A DNA stretch of 29,154 nucleotides from an uncultured Sulfurovum sp. (lineage in GTDB: Bacteria; Campylobacterota; Campylobacteria; Campylobacterales; Sulfurovaceae), in NCBI GenBank assembly GCA_902727905.1, contig CACVAR010000201.1:1-29154 (forward strand), written 5' to 3'. The position numbers were made by a program, and so were the translations under genes. Shown here piece by piece: positions 14,826 to 24,023 of the stretch (positions within the stretch are counted from its first letter, which is position 1; each line of letters begins with the position of its first letter). The notes beneath the pieces were generated by a model. It was not told where the DNA came from, did no database searches, and saw only the letters and a program-made list of their open reading frames with translations.

Positions 14826-16085
14826 ATGGCAGATAATAAAATAGAATTTAGTAGAATGATAACCAAAAGAACTTCTCAAATTGGGAACGTTCCTACGATT
14901 AATACTGGTTCTACTATAGATAATAGTTGGTTATCAACTGACATATTGATTGGAGAAGTATTCACAAATATCCAAGATGATAGAATATGGGTTAGAACTA
15001 ATAATCAAATGTTAGAATTTGGTCACGCTGATAAACAATTAATCAGTGGTACTTTTGATGGTGTTGATACAATAAATTTTGCTAACTCTTTAGGTGATGC
15101 TTTTGCTGTAACTGGATTAACTACTGGTGGTGGTGATGATACATTTGTTAGTGGTATGACATTTAATGATGGTACCTATGATTTAACATTAAATTTAAAT
15201 GATGGTTCAAATCTAATTTCCAACTTAGGAATACTATCAAGTGATGTACAAGTTACTGGTGGTACATATAATCCTTCAACTGGTATTGTTACATTTGATA
15301 ACAACGATGGTGGTAGCTTTGATGTAAATGGTTTTACAACTGGTATGACTGATACCAATTATTATACTGACTCAGCTTATTTAGTTGGTGATACACTTAG
15401 GTTTGATAGAACTGACTCAACAAACGCATTTTCAGTTGATTTAAGTACATTTAAAGATAATACAGATAACTATACTAACTCAGCTTATTTAGTTGGAGAT
15501 GTGTTAAGATTTGATAGGACAGATTCAACTAATGCGTTTTCAGTTGACCTTAGTGTTTTTAAAGATAATACAGATAATAATTATTATACTAATAATGCAT
15601 ATCTTTCTGGTAATGAAATAAGATTTGATAGAACAGATACTTCAAACGCATTTTCAGTTGATTTAACATCAATACTTGGTGGTACTGATAAGTTTGTTAC
15701 TGGAGGAACATATGATGAATCTACAAGTGAGGTAACATTTACAATGAATGATGCAACTACTTTTGTTGTAAGTGGAATTGAAACAAGTAATTTAATACCA
15801 ACAATTGTAACAAGTTCAAGAAGTTTAGTATTAACAGATAAAAATAAGAATTTAGAGAATGATGGTGATGTAACATTTACAGTACCTAATAGTGTTGATG
15901 TTGCATTTGAAGATGGTACCCAAATATTCTTTACAAAGATTACGGGTAATATGTCATTTACACCAGCAGCTGGTGTAACAATAAGGTCAGTAGATAATCT
16001 ATTAGAAATTGATAGACAATATGCTGGTGCATCATTATTATATGTTGGGGACGATGTATGGAACTTAATTGGTGAATTGAAATAA
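14826..16085 (+). CDS. Tail fibre protein with three tandem repeats, 419 aa
   Basis: Residues about 178-285 hold three tandem repeats of about 38 aa, each with a Y-T-x-x-AYL-G-x-x-RFDRTD core and a NAFSVDL end (repeat DNA at about 15360-15667). Other internal repeats flank them (VTGGTYNPSTGIVTF and FVTGGTYDESTSEVTF). The repeats suggest a trimeric beta-helical or beta-prism shaft. The last 100 residues form a non-repetitive end with a GDVTFTVPNSVDVAF / SLLYVGDDVWNLIGE pattern typical of small phage fibre knobs. The N-terminus probably attaches to the tail. Repeat number may vary between relatives. Confidence 0.8.
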   Translation: MADNKIEFSRMITKRTSQIGNVPTINTGSTIDNSWLSTDILIGEVFTNIQDDRIWVRTNNQMLEFGHADKQLISGTFDGVDTINFANSLGDAFAVTGLTTGGGDDTFVSGMTFNDGTYDLTLNLNDGSNLISNLGILSSDVQVTGGTYNPSTGIVTFDNNDGGSFDVNGFTTGMTDTNYYTDSAYLVGDTLRFDRTDSTNAFSVDLSTFKDNTDNYTNSAYLVGDVLRFDRTDSTNAFSVDLSVFKDNTDNNYYTNNAYLSGNEIRFDRTDTSNAFSVDLTSILGGTDKFVTGGTYDESTSEVTFTMNDATTFVVSGIETSNLIPTIVTSSRSLVLTDKNKNLENDGDVTFTVPNSVDVAFEDGTQIFFTKITGNMSFTPAAGVTIRSVDNLLEIDRQYAGASLLYVGDDVWNLIGELK

Positions 16086-16093
16086 TATTAGAT

Positions 16094-16831
16094 ATGAGTA
16101 ATTTAAGAAGAGCAATATATGGGCAAAAGCATTCAACACCAAGTGGTGGATTTACGCCAGTACAAATTGGTAATGTAATTTCACACTTTGAATTTAATGA
16201 TACAGCATCTTATGACTTTGATACATCAACTAGTGTTGTAACAAGTTTAAATGGTCCAAATAATGGAACTATTTCTGGCGTGGTTGTTAATTCAGATGTA
16301 ACAACACCAGGTAGTTCAGAAAATGTAATTGGAACAGATGCTAATGGTGATAAAGAAATATACTTTTGGGGTGGTGGTTCTAGTAATAATATATATGTTA
16401 ACACTGGGATTAGTTTAACCAATTGGAGTGCTAAATTTAGAACTAAACACAGAGTGGCAATTGGTGCTAGTTATGATAGAATGTTAGGTACAAGAAGTTA
16501 TTATTTTGAATTGGTATTTAATAATTCTAGTCAAATATGGTTTTATGACCCAACTGGTGGTGGATGGAATAATACTGGAGTAAGTATACCAAATGATGGT
16601 GAGTTTCACGATTTAGATTGGACCTATCAAAATTCACCTAGACAATTAACAATTTATGTAGATGGTGTTCAAGTTTATCAAAGTTCATCAAGGGGTAGAC
16701 CATTAGTTAGTAGTTCATATTATTGGGTATGTGGTTCACAAGATAGTAGAAATAACGTACAGTATTTAAATAGACATTTGTTGTACAATATAACATTAAC
16801 ACCAGCTGAAATATTAGCTAATTTAGGATAA
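16094..16831 (+). CDS. LamG-like (concanavalin A fold) receptor-binding protein, 245 aa
   Basis: After a short N-terminal tail, the sequence from about residue 28 has the LamG/jelly-roll lectin pattern: VISHFEFNDTASYDFDT, FSA-type strands (NWSAKFRTKHRVAIG), then GEFHDLDWTYQNSPRQLTIY-VDG, and a final LLYNITLTPAEILANLG helix. The last piece is typical of the family (I-L-x-N-L-G end). Such proteins bind glycans. It follows the fibre gene by 8 bases and may sit at the fibre tip. Substrate is unknown. Confidence 0.75.
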   Translation: MSNLRRAIYGQKHSTPSGGFTPVQIGNVISHFEFNDTASYDFDTSTSVVTSLNGPNNGTISGVVVNSDVTTPGSSENVIGTDANGDKEIYFWGGGSSNNIYVNTGISLTNWSAKFRTKHRVAIGASYDRMLGTRSYYFELVFNNSSQIWFYDPTGGGWNNTGVSIPNDGEFHDLDWTYQNSPRQLTIYVDGVQVYQSSSRGRPLVSSSYYWVCGSQDSRNNVQYLNRHLLYNITLTPAEILANLG

Positions 16832-16855
16832 AAAAAATATAAAAAAAATAAAATT

Positions 16856-17314
16856 ATGATATTATTAGAATCAGAAAAAGAAATGAATAACCAACGTAAA
16901 GATGGTACAGTTGTAAGTAAGATATATTGTATGGGTGAATACCTTGGCCAAACAACAACACAATTAATGTTTAAAGAAGTATATTACTTCATAAAAGAAA
17001 CAGAAGTAGATAATCCTATAAGTGGTGGTTCTCCAACCACAATTATTAAAGAAATGATTGAATTGCCAGAAACTAATTATAAATCTACTATGAAACTTAG
17101 GATGAAAGATTATGGTTCAAATCCAACTCCAGAACAAACGGCAGAAAATCAAAATACAGTTGAATTCTTATTCCAAACTTTTGGGGTAGATATAAATAAA
17201 CAAACTGGTTATGCTGATGGAATTGATGCTAACTTCGAACATATTTTTAAAATGGTTCAAAACCAAAGAAAATATTATGATGTAGAAAAATGGAACGTTA
17301 AATCTCAATCATAA
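16856..17314 (+). CDS. Hypothetical tail-region protein, 152 aa
   Basis: I do not recognise this protein. It has a beta-rich N-terminal part (VVSKIYCMGEYLGQTTTQLM, then FKEVYYFIKETEVD) and a helical C-terminus with a VEFLFQTFGVDINKQTGY segment. Another in-frame ATG is at residue 10, so the true start is uncertain. Its stop overlaps the next ATG by one base, coupling it to the membrane protein. The position between the lectin and the membrane protein suggests a virion or assembly role. Confidence 0.65.
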   Translation: MILLESEKEMNNQRKDGTVVSKIYCMGEYLGQTTTQLMFKEVYYFIKETEVDNPISGGSPTTIIKEMIELPETNYKSTMKLRMKDYGSNPTPEQTAENQNTVEFLFQTFGVDINKQTGYADGIDANFEHIFKMVQNQRKYYDVEKWNVKSQS

Positions 17315-17859
17315 TGAATTGGTTAAGGTCCAAAATAAGAGCAGCTAAGATTGATGTATTTAGATTTACAGAAGGTCAACTTATACAGTATGTAGGATTT
17401 CTATTAATCCCATTACTTTTTTGGGCTGCTGCTGGATTTGTTATATATGATAGTATATCTGAATATGCATTACACATTCCATTAGTTTTTGCGTTAACAC
17501 TTGGATGGGTTGCTAAATTATTCATACAGAACGGTTATGTTTCAATTGGTAGAAAGCAATGGTTTGAACTTATAATTGGATGGGCTATGGTTGGTTTAAT
17601 TGTTTTTGATATGGAAGGAAATACAAAAATACCACATTATATATTTGCAACAATATTCTTTGAAGGTTCAGTATTCAATATGATATATTACTCAAGTGGT
17701 AGATATAGAATCTTTGCAATATTGTTTGGTTTATTTTTAAACTTTGCAATGGCTGGTTGCTTTATATGGGGATGGTACAGCATATTTTGGGCTGAATGGA
17801 TAGGTATGTTACCAATTAGTGTTCACAAGTCATTAGAAACCTTGGGAATAATAGATTAA
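17314..17859 (+). CDS. Polytopic membrane protein in the tail module, 181 aa
   Basis: At least five hydrophobic segments are visible, at about residues 24-46, 52-71, 84-99, 108-126 and 131-165. They are separated by short loops with aromatic residues (NGYVSIGRKQWFE, NMIYYSSGRYRIF). It resembles no tail protein I know. Membrane proteins are unusual between fibre and tape-measure genes, so holin, superinfection exclusion, or receptor-related roles are all possible. It is coupled to the preceding gene by TAATG. Confidence is high that it is a membrane protein, low for function. Confidence 0.75.
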   Translation: MNWLRSKIRAAKIDVFRFTEGQLIQYVGFLLIPLLFWAAAGFVIYDSISEYALHIPLVFALTLGWVAKLFIQNGYVSIGRKQWFELIIGWAMVGLIVFDMEGNTKIPHYIFATIFFEGSVFNMIYYSSGRYRIFAILFGLFLNFAMAGCFIWGWYSIFWAEWIGMLPISVHKSLETLGIID

Positions 17860-17894
17860 GAAAGAATAAAATAAAAAATTAAAATTATAATAAA

Positions 17895-20861
17895 ATGGCA
17901 AAAAGTGTAAATATACTTGTAAAAATAGACACAACTGATGGTGTACAATCAATTGGTGATTTAAATCAAGAGATAACTTCGACTATAAGCACGTTAGGTG
18001 AAATGGAAGCGGCTAGTTCTGCTATTGCCGAAAAATTAAGAGAGGTTGAGGTTGGTACTGCTGAATACGAATTGTTAAGAAAGGAATTAATTAAGGTTAA
18101 CACTGAGATTAAAAACCAAGAGTTAGCAATGGAGGCATTGGATAATGAGCAAGTAGCTGCAGAAATAAAAAGTGTTGCTGGTGGACTTACAGATATGGCT
18201 GGTGGATTAGCATTGGTTGGTGTATCTGGTCAAAATATGGAGAAGGTGGTTCAAACTTTTGCAAAAGTAGAAGCTGCTTCTAAAATAGTTACTGGAGGAA
18301 TGGAAACTTGGCTATCTACTCAAAAGTTATTAAATAATGCAATTGCAGCGGGTTCAAAAAATACTAAACTTTTAGCTTTATCACAAAAAATGGCTGCTGT
18401 GCAAGCAAAAATTGCAGCTATAGGAATGCGTATTTTAAATGCAGCAATGAATGCATCCCCAATATTTTTAATTATAACTGCATTAGCTGCTGTTGCCGCT
18501 GGATTCGCTTTCTTTGCCACAAGTTCAAATGATGCAGAAAAGGCTACAGAGGATTTAAACAATGCTTTAGAAGCACAAAATAAATTACTTGAATCACAAA
18601 GAAGTTTGAGAAGTGCTTTATCATCTGGTGCAAATGTTGAATATGATTTAAGAATTAAAAATGCTAATAAATTAATTGAATTGACACAAAAAGAAATTGA
18701 AAATATTCAAAAGAAAAAAGTTGTTAATGGTGAATTGAGTGCACAAGAAGAAATAGATTTAAAAGAAAAAATAAATTATATTGACATCCTTCAAACTAGG
18801 ATAAACTCAATAACAATGGAAAAGTTTGCGAATGAAGCAAATGAGGCTTATAAAGTTGTTAATGAAGATGTTGATTTGATGGCTAATAAATTTTCAATTT
18901 TAAAATCAGCAATAGATGCTACAGCAACAGAAGATGGTATTGATGATATTAATTATAGAAATGTAGCAAAAGAAGTTACTGATTTAGAAATTAAATATAC
19001 AAAACTTTCAACCAGCTTTAGAGATGGAAGTGTTACATCAAGATTTTATAAAAAAGAACTTGCTAATTTAGTTAATACTTCAAGTAAATTAACAAGTAAA
19101 ATTTCTTTACTTAATGGTGAATTGGGTTCGGCTGAACAAGAAAAGTGGGAAAAAGTAATTGAATCTTCTGATAATTTAAATACTAGTTTTATTACGCTTA
19201 CTAATTCTGCTGTTAAATTAAATATAGCTGAAAGTAATTTAAATAATAATAAAGAAGAAGAAAATACTGAAAAAAGAATTAAAGCTGCTGAAAAAGAAGC
19301 TAAGAGATTGGATGAACTCCAAAAGGCTAGAGAAAATGCAGAAAGAATAAGGCTTGAAAATAGAAAAAATAGATTTGATGAAATAAATTCCAAATTAAAA
19401 AGAGAAGAAAAAGCTGTTGAAGAATTAGCTAAATTAAAAGCTAAAGCAAGCAAAGATGAATTGGATGACCTTGATTTAGCTTTTGGTAATGAAAGAGATT
19501 CAATTATTGATGGTGCCATAAAAAGAGAACTTAAAGCTAATGAAGATAAATTTACTAACCTAGAAATTGATGAAGAAACTTATCAGTCAAATAGAAAAGA
19601 GATTGTATCTAATGGTATAGATAATTTATTACCAGAAGAAAAAAGATTGCTTGATTATAAGAAAGAATTATTAAAAGAAGAAAAGCAAGCTATTATTGAT
19701 AATAATGCTTTTGATTTAGAAAAAACAATTAAAACTACAGAAGAAATTAATAGTAGAATTAAATTGTTAAAGATTCAACACGATAAAGAAATCAAACTAA
19801 TTGATGTTGACCAAGATACTAAATCTAAGGAAAAAGAAAAGTTAAAAAAATATAAAGAAATATATGATGAATTTAGAGATTCAGAAACTCAAGCTATAAA
19901 AGAAAATGCTAAAGCTCAAGAAAATATTTTAAAACTACAATATGAAAAAGATGTAAAAAATCTAGAAGATAACAGTGAAGAAAAGAAAAGAATAACTGCT
20001 GAATATAACCTTGAAGTTCAAAAACTTAATAATGATACTCAAATAAAAATTAGTCAATTAAATGAAAAAATTGCTAAAGATAAAACATTAAGCGAACATA
20101 TTATTGAAGCAACAGAAGAATATTCTCAGATAATACAATTTGCAATTAATTCAATGCTACAAGCTATTAATTTAGTTAGTCAAGCATTAACAGAACAAAA
20201 TGAACAAGCTTCATATCAAAGAGAAATAAGATATAATAAAGAATCAGAAGCTTTAGAAGCATCTCTAGCTAATCAAGAAATATCTCAAGAACAATATAAT
20301 GAAAAATTAGCACTTCTTAATCAAAAGAAAGAAGAAGATGATTTAGCTGCAAAGAGAAAAGGTTTTCAACAAAATAAAGCTTTAAATATCTCTAATGCTA
20401 TTATAGCTGGAGCACAATCAGTCATAGCTGGATTAGCAGCTGGTTTAAGTGTGGGTGGACCAACTGGACTTGTATTAGGACCAGCTATGGCTGCAACAGC
20501 TGGTGCATTGTCAGCAGTACAAATAGGTTTAATTGCAGCCCAAAAGTTTAGAGCAGCAAGAGGTGGTGTTGTACCAAATAATGGAAAACCATCACACATT
20601 GATTCAGTTGATGCTTTATTAGCACCTGGTGAAACTGTAATAAATTCTGAGAGCTCAAGAATGTTTCCACAATTATTATCACAAATAAATACCGCTGGTG
20701 GTGGTGTAGCTTTAGCCCCATCTTTACCAATTAAAACAAATACAACTTCAAGAAGGGGTGATGGTAATACCCAACAAATCGTTAAAGCATATGTTGTTGA
20801 AAGTGAGATGACAGATGCACAAAAAAGAGTAAAAAGAATAAAGGATTCAAATTCCTTTTAA
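17895..20861 (+). CDS. Tape measure protein, 988 aa
   Basis: It is long, alpha-helical and highly charged, with coiled-coil regions (residues about 455-530 and 600-760, rich in Lys/Glu/Ala). Hydrophobic patches lie near residues 185-215 (NASPIFLIITALAAVAAGFA) and 836-885 (GAQSVIAGLAAGLSVGGP, TGLVLGPAMAATAGALSAVQ). Such segments are normal in tape measures and may insert in the host membrane. At roughly 1.5 angstroms per residue the tail would be near 148 nm. It ends with a short non-helical tail. It lies downstream of its chaperones but unusually far from them (about 9 kb). Confidence 0.92.
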   Translation: MAKSVNILVKIDTTDGVQSIGDLNQEITSTISTLGEMEAASSAIAEKLREVEVGTAEYELLRKELIKVNTEIKNQELAMEALDNEQVAAEIKSVAGGLTDMAGGLALVGVSGQNMEKVVQTFAKVEAASKIVTGGMETWLSTQKLLNNAIAAGSKNTKLLALSQKMAAVQAKIAAIGMRILNAAMNASPIFLIITALAAVAAGFAFFATSSNDAEKATEDLNNALEAQNKLLESQRSLRSALSSGANVEYDLRIKNANKLIELTQKEIENIQKKKVVNGELSAQEEIDLKEKINYIDILQTRINSITMEKFANEANEAYKVVNEDVDLMANKFSILKSAIDATATEDGIDDINYRNVAKEVTDLEIKYTKLSTSFRDGSVTSRFYKKELANLVNTSSKLTSKISLLNGELGSAEQEKWEKVIESSDNLNTSFITLTNSAVKLNIAESNLNNNKEEENTEKRIKAAEKEAKRLDELQKARENAERIRLENRKNRFDEINSKLKREEKAVEELAKLKAKASKDELDDLDLAFGNERDSIIDGAIKRELKANEDKFTNLEIDEETYQSNRKEIVSNGIDNLLPEEKRLLDYKKELLKEEKQAIIDNNAFDLEKTIKTTEEINSRIKLLKIQHDKEIKLIDVDQDTKSKEKEKLKKYKEIYDEFRDSETQAIKENAKAQENILKLQYEKDVKNLEDNSEEKKRITAEYNLEVQKLNNDTQIKISQLNEKIAKDKTLSEHIIEATEEYSQIIQFAINSMLQAINLVSQALTEQNEQASYQREIRYNKESEALEASLANQEISQEQYNEKLALLNQKKEEDDLAAKRKGFQQNKALNISNAIIAGAQSVIAGLAAGLSVGGPTGLVLGPAMAATAGALSAVQIGLIAAQKFRAARGGVVPNNGKPSHIDSVDALLAPGETVINSESSRMFPQLLSQINTAGGGVALAPSLPIKTNTTSRRGDGNTQQIVKAYVVESEMTDAQKRVKRIKDSNSF

Positions 20862-20879
20862 ACAAATAATAAAAAATAA

Positions 20880-20888
20880 TATTTATAA
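20880..20888 (+). promoter_or_regulatory. Putative late promoter TATTTATAA before the protease
   Basis: The motif ends two bases before the ATG at 20891, closer than at other copies. It lies in the 29-base gap after the tape measure, where head transcription would begin. The TSS would be within or right at the gene start. Confidence 0.45.
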
Positions 20889-20890
20889 AT

Positions 20891-21532
20891 ATGCAAGATA
20901 TAAAAATATATGAAATCCTTATTGACGAAAATAATGAGGACCACGGTATAATGAGAAATTCATTTGTTGATTACCCAGCGGTTGAGTATACTAAACTTAA
21001 CTTTTCAAAAGAAACAAATAAATTAGCCTTCACAGCTAATGATTCAGAACAAAGGTTTATGTCAGTTTCAATGATAGCTGATACACCAATTCCAAGAATC
21101 AACGAATTAACTGGTGAACTATATGGTATTGTTTTTACTAAATCTGAAATCAAAAAGATTGTTAATAAATTCATAATGGATGGCAACTTCAATGAAGTAT
21201 CATTACAACATACTTCTGAAATGGTTGATGGTGTATATTTGGTTGAACATTTTATTACAAGAGAAGGTGTTACTGAATGCCCAGCATTTAAAGATTTACC
21301 AGAAGGTAGTTATGTAACAACTTACTATGTACCAAATAAAGAACAATACGAAGCTCTAAAAGCAGATAAAGATTTTAATGGGTTTTCTATTGAGATTAAT
21401 GGTATGATGGAAGAGATGTTATTCTCCCAAGAACATTCAATGTTAGAAGAAAAAATTAAAGTCATTTTAAACTCAGATTTGAATGATGAACAAAAAGAAA
21501 TTAAGGTAAAAGATATCTTAAATATAAAATAA
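20891..21532 (+). CDS. XkdF-like prohead serine protease, 213 aa
   Basis: The pattern fits the XkdF/Peptidase_U35_2 group: FMSVSMIADTPIPRINELTG, GELYGIVFTKSEIKKIVNKF, then H107 in VSLQHTSE and S166 in FNGFSIEINGM. H107 and S166 are the likely catalytic pair. Residues 136-148 (LPEGSYVTTYYVP) are typical of the middle strand pair. It should cleave the scaffold and perhaps the capsid protein before DNA packaging. The order protease, scaffold, capsid, as here, supports the call. Confidence 0.8.
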   Translation: MQDIKIYEILIDENNEDHGIMRNSFVDYPAVEYTKLNFSKETNKLAFTANDSEQRFMSVSMIADTPIPRINELTGELYGIVFTKSEIKKIVNKFIMDGNFNEVSLQHTSEMVDGVYLVEHFITREGVTECPAFKDLPEGSYVTTYYVPNKEQYEALKADKDFNGFSIEINGMMEEMLFSQEHSMLEEKIKVILNSDLNDEQKEIKVKDILNIK

Positions 21533-21566
21533 TATAAAAAAGTATTAAACAAAATTTAAAGTTTAA

Positions 21567-21575
21567 TATTTATAA
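21567..21575 (+). promoter_or_regulatory. Putative late promoter TATTTATAA before the scaffold
   Basis: In the context TTTAATATTTATAATAAA, this copy is 16 bases before the ATG at 21592, the same spacing as at 8043-8051. It would drive scaffold and capsid genes, which must be made in bulk. Confidence 0.5.
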
Positions 21576-21591
21576 TAAATTACTAAGAAAT

Positions 21592-22347
21592 ATGAAAAAG
21601 AAAAATGTGATTGAAACAATTAAAGCTTTGTTCACTACAGAGCAAGCTGAGGTTGAAACTAATTTCGTTGATGTAACTTTACCAGATGGTAGAATTATGA
21701 GAGTAGATGCTCTAGAAGTAGATGCTTCAATCAAAGAAATTATCGAAGGAGAAGAAGTTGATGTAGAAAGTGGTGAATACGAATTGGAAGATGGTACAAT
21801 GATTACTATAACTGATGGTATCATAACTGAAATTAAAGAAGTTGAAGCTGAGGAATCAGAAGAAACTGAATCAACAGAAGAATTATCAACAGAAGAAGTT
21901 GAAGAAGATGTTCCAAGTGAAGTAATAACAAAAGAAAACTATTCTGGAGTTAGTGCTTACATTGAATTACCAGTTGGAGTTCACACAATTGAAGATAAGG
22001 TTTACACTGTAGTGGAAACTGTATACAACGAAGGAACAGATGATGAGTGGATTGTAAATGAAATCGAAACAATTGAAGATGTAGAAGGTGAAGCAGTAGA
22101 GGCACCAGAAGCAGATGAAGAAATGTCAGAAACTGATTTAGAATTTGTTGAAAACTTCACAAATTTTATGAATGAATTTAAAGATTTAAAAGCTGATTAT
22201 TCTAAACTTTCAGAAAGATTTGAAAAGTTTGCAAAAGAACCATCAGAAGAAAATACTAAAACTAGAGTAGAATTCCCGACTACTACTAACAATAAAGAAG
22301 AAACTTTCATACAGAAATATGTAAGGGAAAAAAAACAAAATAAATAA
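21592..22347 (+). CDS. Capsid scaffolding protein, 251 aa
   Basis: It is very acidic, with long Glu/Asp runs (residues about 83-105 and 155-180), and has a coiled-coil C-terminal stretch (LEFVENFTNFMNEFKDLKAD, YSKLSERFEKFAKE) ending in a basic tail (KYVREKKQNK). This composition, and the position between protease and major capsid, are typical of scaffolds: the C-terminus binds capsid subunits and the acidic core is degraded by the protease. The N-terminal half contains two similar beta segments (DGRIMRVDALEVD, DGTMITITDGIIT). Confidence 0.8.
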   Translation: MKKKNVIETIKALFTTEQAEVETNFVDVTLPDGRIMRVDALEVDASIKEIIEGEEVDVESGEYELEDGTMITITDGIITEIKEVEAEESEETESTEELSTEEVEEDVPSEVITKENYSGVSAYIELPVGVHTIEDKVYTVVETVYNEGTDDEWIVNEIETIEDVEGEAVEAPEADEEMSETDLEFVENFTNFMNEFKDLKADYSKLSERFEKFAKEPSEENTKTRVEFPTTTNNKEETFIQKYVREKKQNK

Positions 22348-22367
22348 ATAATAAAAAAAAATTAATT

Positions 22368-23306
22368 ATGAACGAAAAAAACGTAAAATTAAAATTTAAC
22401 CTTGATGTTTCTGGATATGCAGATTTCGAAGGTAGAGCTGGAGAAGTTGTTTCTAACATCTTTTCAAGTTCAAGAGTATTGGCTTCAATTATACCACAAA
22501 CTGGTATTAAAGCTAACACTTCAACAACTTTAAACATTCTTGATACGGATGTAACTTGGTCTAGTGCTGATTGTGTTTCAACTGAAACTGGTGACAACAC
22601 TGATTTAACTCCAAGAGTAATAAATGTTGTAAGATTGTCAGACAGAGAATTAATCTGTTTAGATAAGATTGATGCAAAGATTCCTCAGTTACAATCTGCT
22701 GGAGCAAAGAATGAAGATTTATCTTTTGAAAATGCACTTGTTGAATTAAAGGTAGCTAAGAATGCAAAAGCATTAGAAAAATTAGCTTTCCAAGGTAACA
22801 TCACTGGTGGTACTGGAAACTTAGCATTAGCTGATGGTTGGTTAACAATCGCGGAAAATGAATCAGCTGACCTTGCATACTTTGCAACTTCTGGTGCTTC
22901 AAATGCTGGAACAATTATAGCTGATGTTGATGCAGCAATTGCAGAAATGACTGACGAAATGCACGAATATGGAGCAACTCTTTATATGAGTAATGCACAA
23001 GTTGCTATGTTATCTGCAGCTTTAGTTAAAGCTAACTTGTTTAACTTTGCTAACGTAACAATTGATAATGGAATGATGAGCTTCCAATACCCAGGAATTA
23101 ACTTAACTGTTATTGGTACTTCTGGAATGAACTCTGGTAAATTCATTACAATCAATGATAACCTTTCTTATGGAACTGACCTTGATTCTGACAAAGAATC
23201 AGTTGAAGTATTCTATGATAAATACCACAAAGAGTTGGTAAGTGATATTGTATTTGCAGCTGGATTCCAGTACAAATTTCCTTCACAAGTAATCTACATA
23301 AAGTAA
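22368..23306 (+). CDS. Major capsid protein, 312 aa
   Basis: It is a moderately sized protein with the pattern of HK97-fold capsids. It has an extended N-terminal arm, a long helix (ENALVELKVAKNAKALEKLA) in the P domain, then ADVDAAIAEMTDEMHEYGAT and LYMSNAQVAMLSAALVKANL, and a C-terminal strand (ELVSDIVFAAGFQYKFPSQV). It has few charged runs and lies between scaffold and a strong terminator. The following hairpin implies heavily transcribed mRNA. The start has an A-rich leader only. Confidence 0.88.
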   Translation: MNEKNVKLKFNLDVSGYADFEGRAGEVVSNIFSSSRVLASIIPQTGIKANTSTTLNILDTDVTWSSADCVSTETGDNTDLTPRVINVVRLSDRELICLDKIDAKIPQLQSAGAKNEDLSFENALVELKVAKNAKALEKLAFQGNITGGTGNLALADGWLTIAENESADLAYFATSGASNAGTIIADVDAAIAEMTDEMHEYGATLYMSNAQVAMLSAALVKANLFNFANVTIDNGMMSFQYPGINLTVIGTSGMNSGKFITINDNLSYGTDLDSDKESVEVFYDKYHKELVSDIVFAAGFQYKFPSQVIYIK

Positions 23307-23326
23307 GATACTAAGAAAATAAAATA

Positions 23327-23360
23327 AAAAAAGGCTGGCAAACTGGTCAGCCTTTTTTTT
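23327..23360. terminator. Rho-independent terminator after the major capsid gene
   Basis: The stem GGCTGGC (23333-23339) pairs with GTCAGCC (23346-23352), including one G-T pair, with a 6-nt loop. It is flanked by seven A residues and eight T residues, so it can also work on the other strand. It is among the most GC-rich local patches in the head module. Confidence 0.92.
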
Positions 23361-23396
23361 AAATAAATAATTAAAAACAAAAAAAATTAAAATATT

Positions 23397-23912
23397 ATGG
23401 CAGATTGTATAATTGATAGTGGATATAACCTTGACTGTGCGAGCATCGGTGGTTTAGAATCTGTATGGATTGGGAGTTACTCTGGAAGTACTTCTTATGC
23501 ATATGATGTAGATAATGTTGTAACTGGTGCTACTGGTGCAAATGACGTTTACAAAATGGAAATGGACATCGAATATGGTGGACTAGAACAAACTGGAGGT
23601 TTCTCAAGAGAAAATGGAACAGTATTCTACGAATCTAAATTGAGTGTAAAATTCATTGAATTAGATAAAGATTTAAGAAATCTTATAATTAAATTAGGAA
23701 GAGCTCCTATATACGCAGTAGTTAAATCTAACGCTGGACATACTTACATCTTAGGTGTAGAGTCAGCTGGTAGAGCTACAGAAGGTACAGCATCTTTAGG
23801 TGTTGCACAAGGTGATATGAATGGTGCTACTCTTACTTTCACTTGGAAGTCACAAAATGGTGCTTATCTTATGGATGAGTCAGTGTTAGGGACTGATATC
23901 ACAGTGGCTTAA
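23397..23912 (+). CDS. Major tail tube protein, 171 aa
   Basis: The sequence is beta-rich with a tail-tube-like pattern: GLESVWIGSYSGSTSYAYDV early, then TGGFSRENGTVFYESKLSVK, an IKLGRAPIYAVVKSNAGH middle, and GDMNGATLTFTWKSQNGAY near the end. Similar 'GD-x-NG-x-x-LTF' ends occur in tail tube proteins of Bacteroidota phages. It lies between the two strongest terminators in the window, so it has its own transcript, consistent with a high-copy virion protein. A capsid decoration protein is the main alternative. Confidence 0.7.
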   Translation: MADCIIDSGYNLDCASIGGLESVWIGSYSGSTSYAYDVDNVVTGATGANDVYKMEMDIEYGGLEQTGGFSRENGTVFYESKLSVKFIELDKDLRNLIIKLGRAPIYAVVKSNAGHTYILGVESAGRATEGTASLGVAQGDMNGATLTFTWKSQNGAYLMDESVLGTDITVA

Positions 23913-23937
23913 GAATAAGCAACTTAAAAGAATAATT

Positions 23938-23975
23938 AAAAAGGTAATTACATTTATTGTAGTTACCTTTTTTTT
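23938..23975. terminator. Rho-independent terminator after the tail tube gene
   Basis: A ten-base-pair stem GGTAATTACA (23943-23952) pairs with TGTAGTTACC (23958-23967) with one G-T pair and a five-base loop. It is flanked by five A residues and eight T residues. It closes the single-gene transcript of the tail tube protein. Confidence 0.92.
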
Positions 23976-24000
23976 ATTATAAACAAAACTAAATTTTTTA

Positions 24001-24009
24001 TATTTATAA
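24001..24009 (+). promoter_or_regulatory. Putative late promoter TATTTATAA after the terminator
   Basis: The motif lies 26 bases after the terminator T-run and 14 bases before the ATG at 24024. A promoter is needed here because the terminator would otherwise isolate the portal unit. This is one of the strongest arguments that TATTTATAA is a promoter and not a leader signal. Confidence 0.6.
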
Positions 24010-24023
24010 TAAACAAGAATGAT

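Noticed and set aside
19046..19519. 157-aa minus-strand frame inside the tape measure
   Set aside because: It is Ser/Leu-rich shadow of a Lys/Glu/Ala-rich coiled coil on the plus strand, with no own leader.
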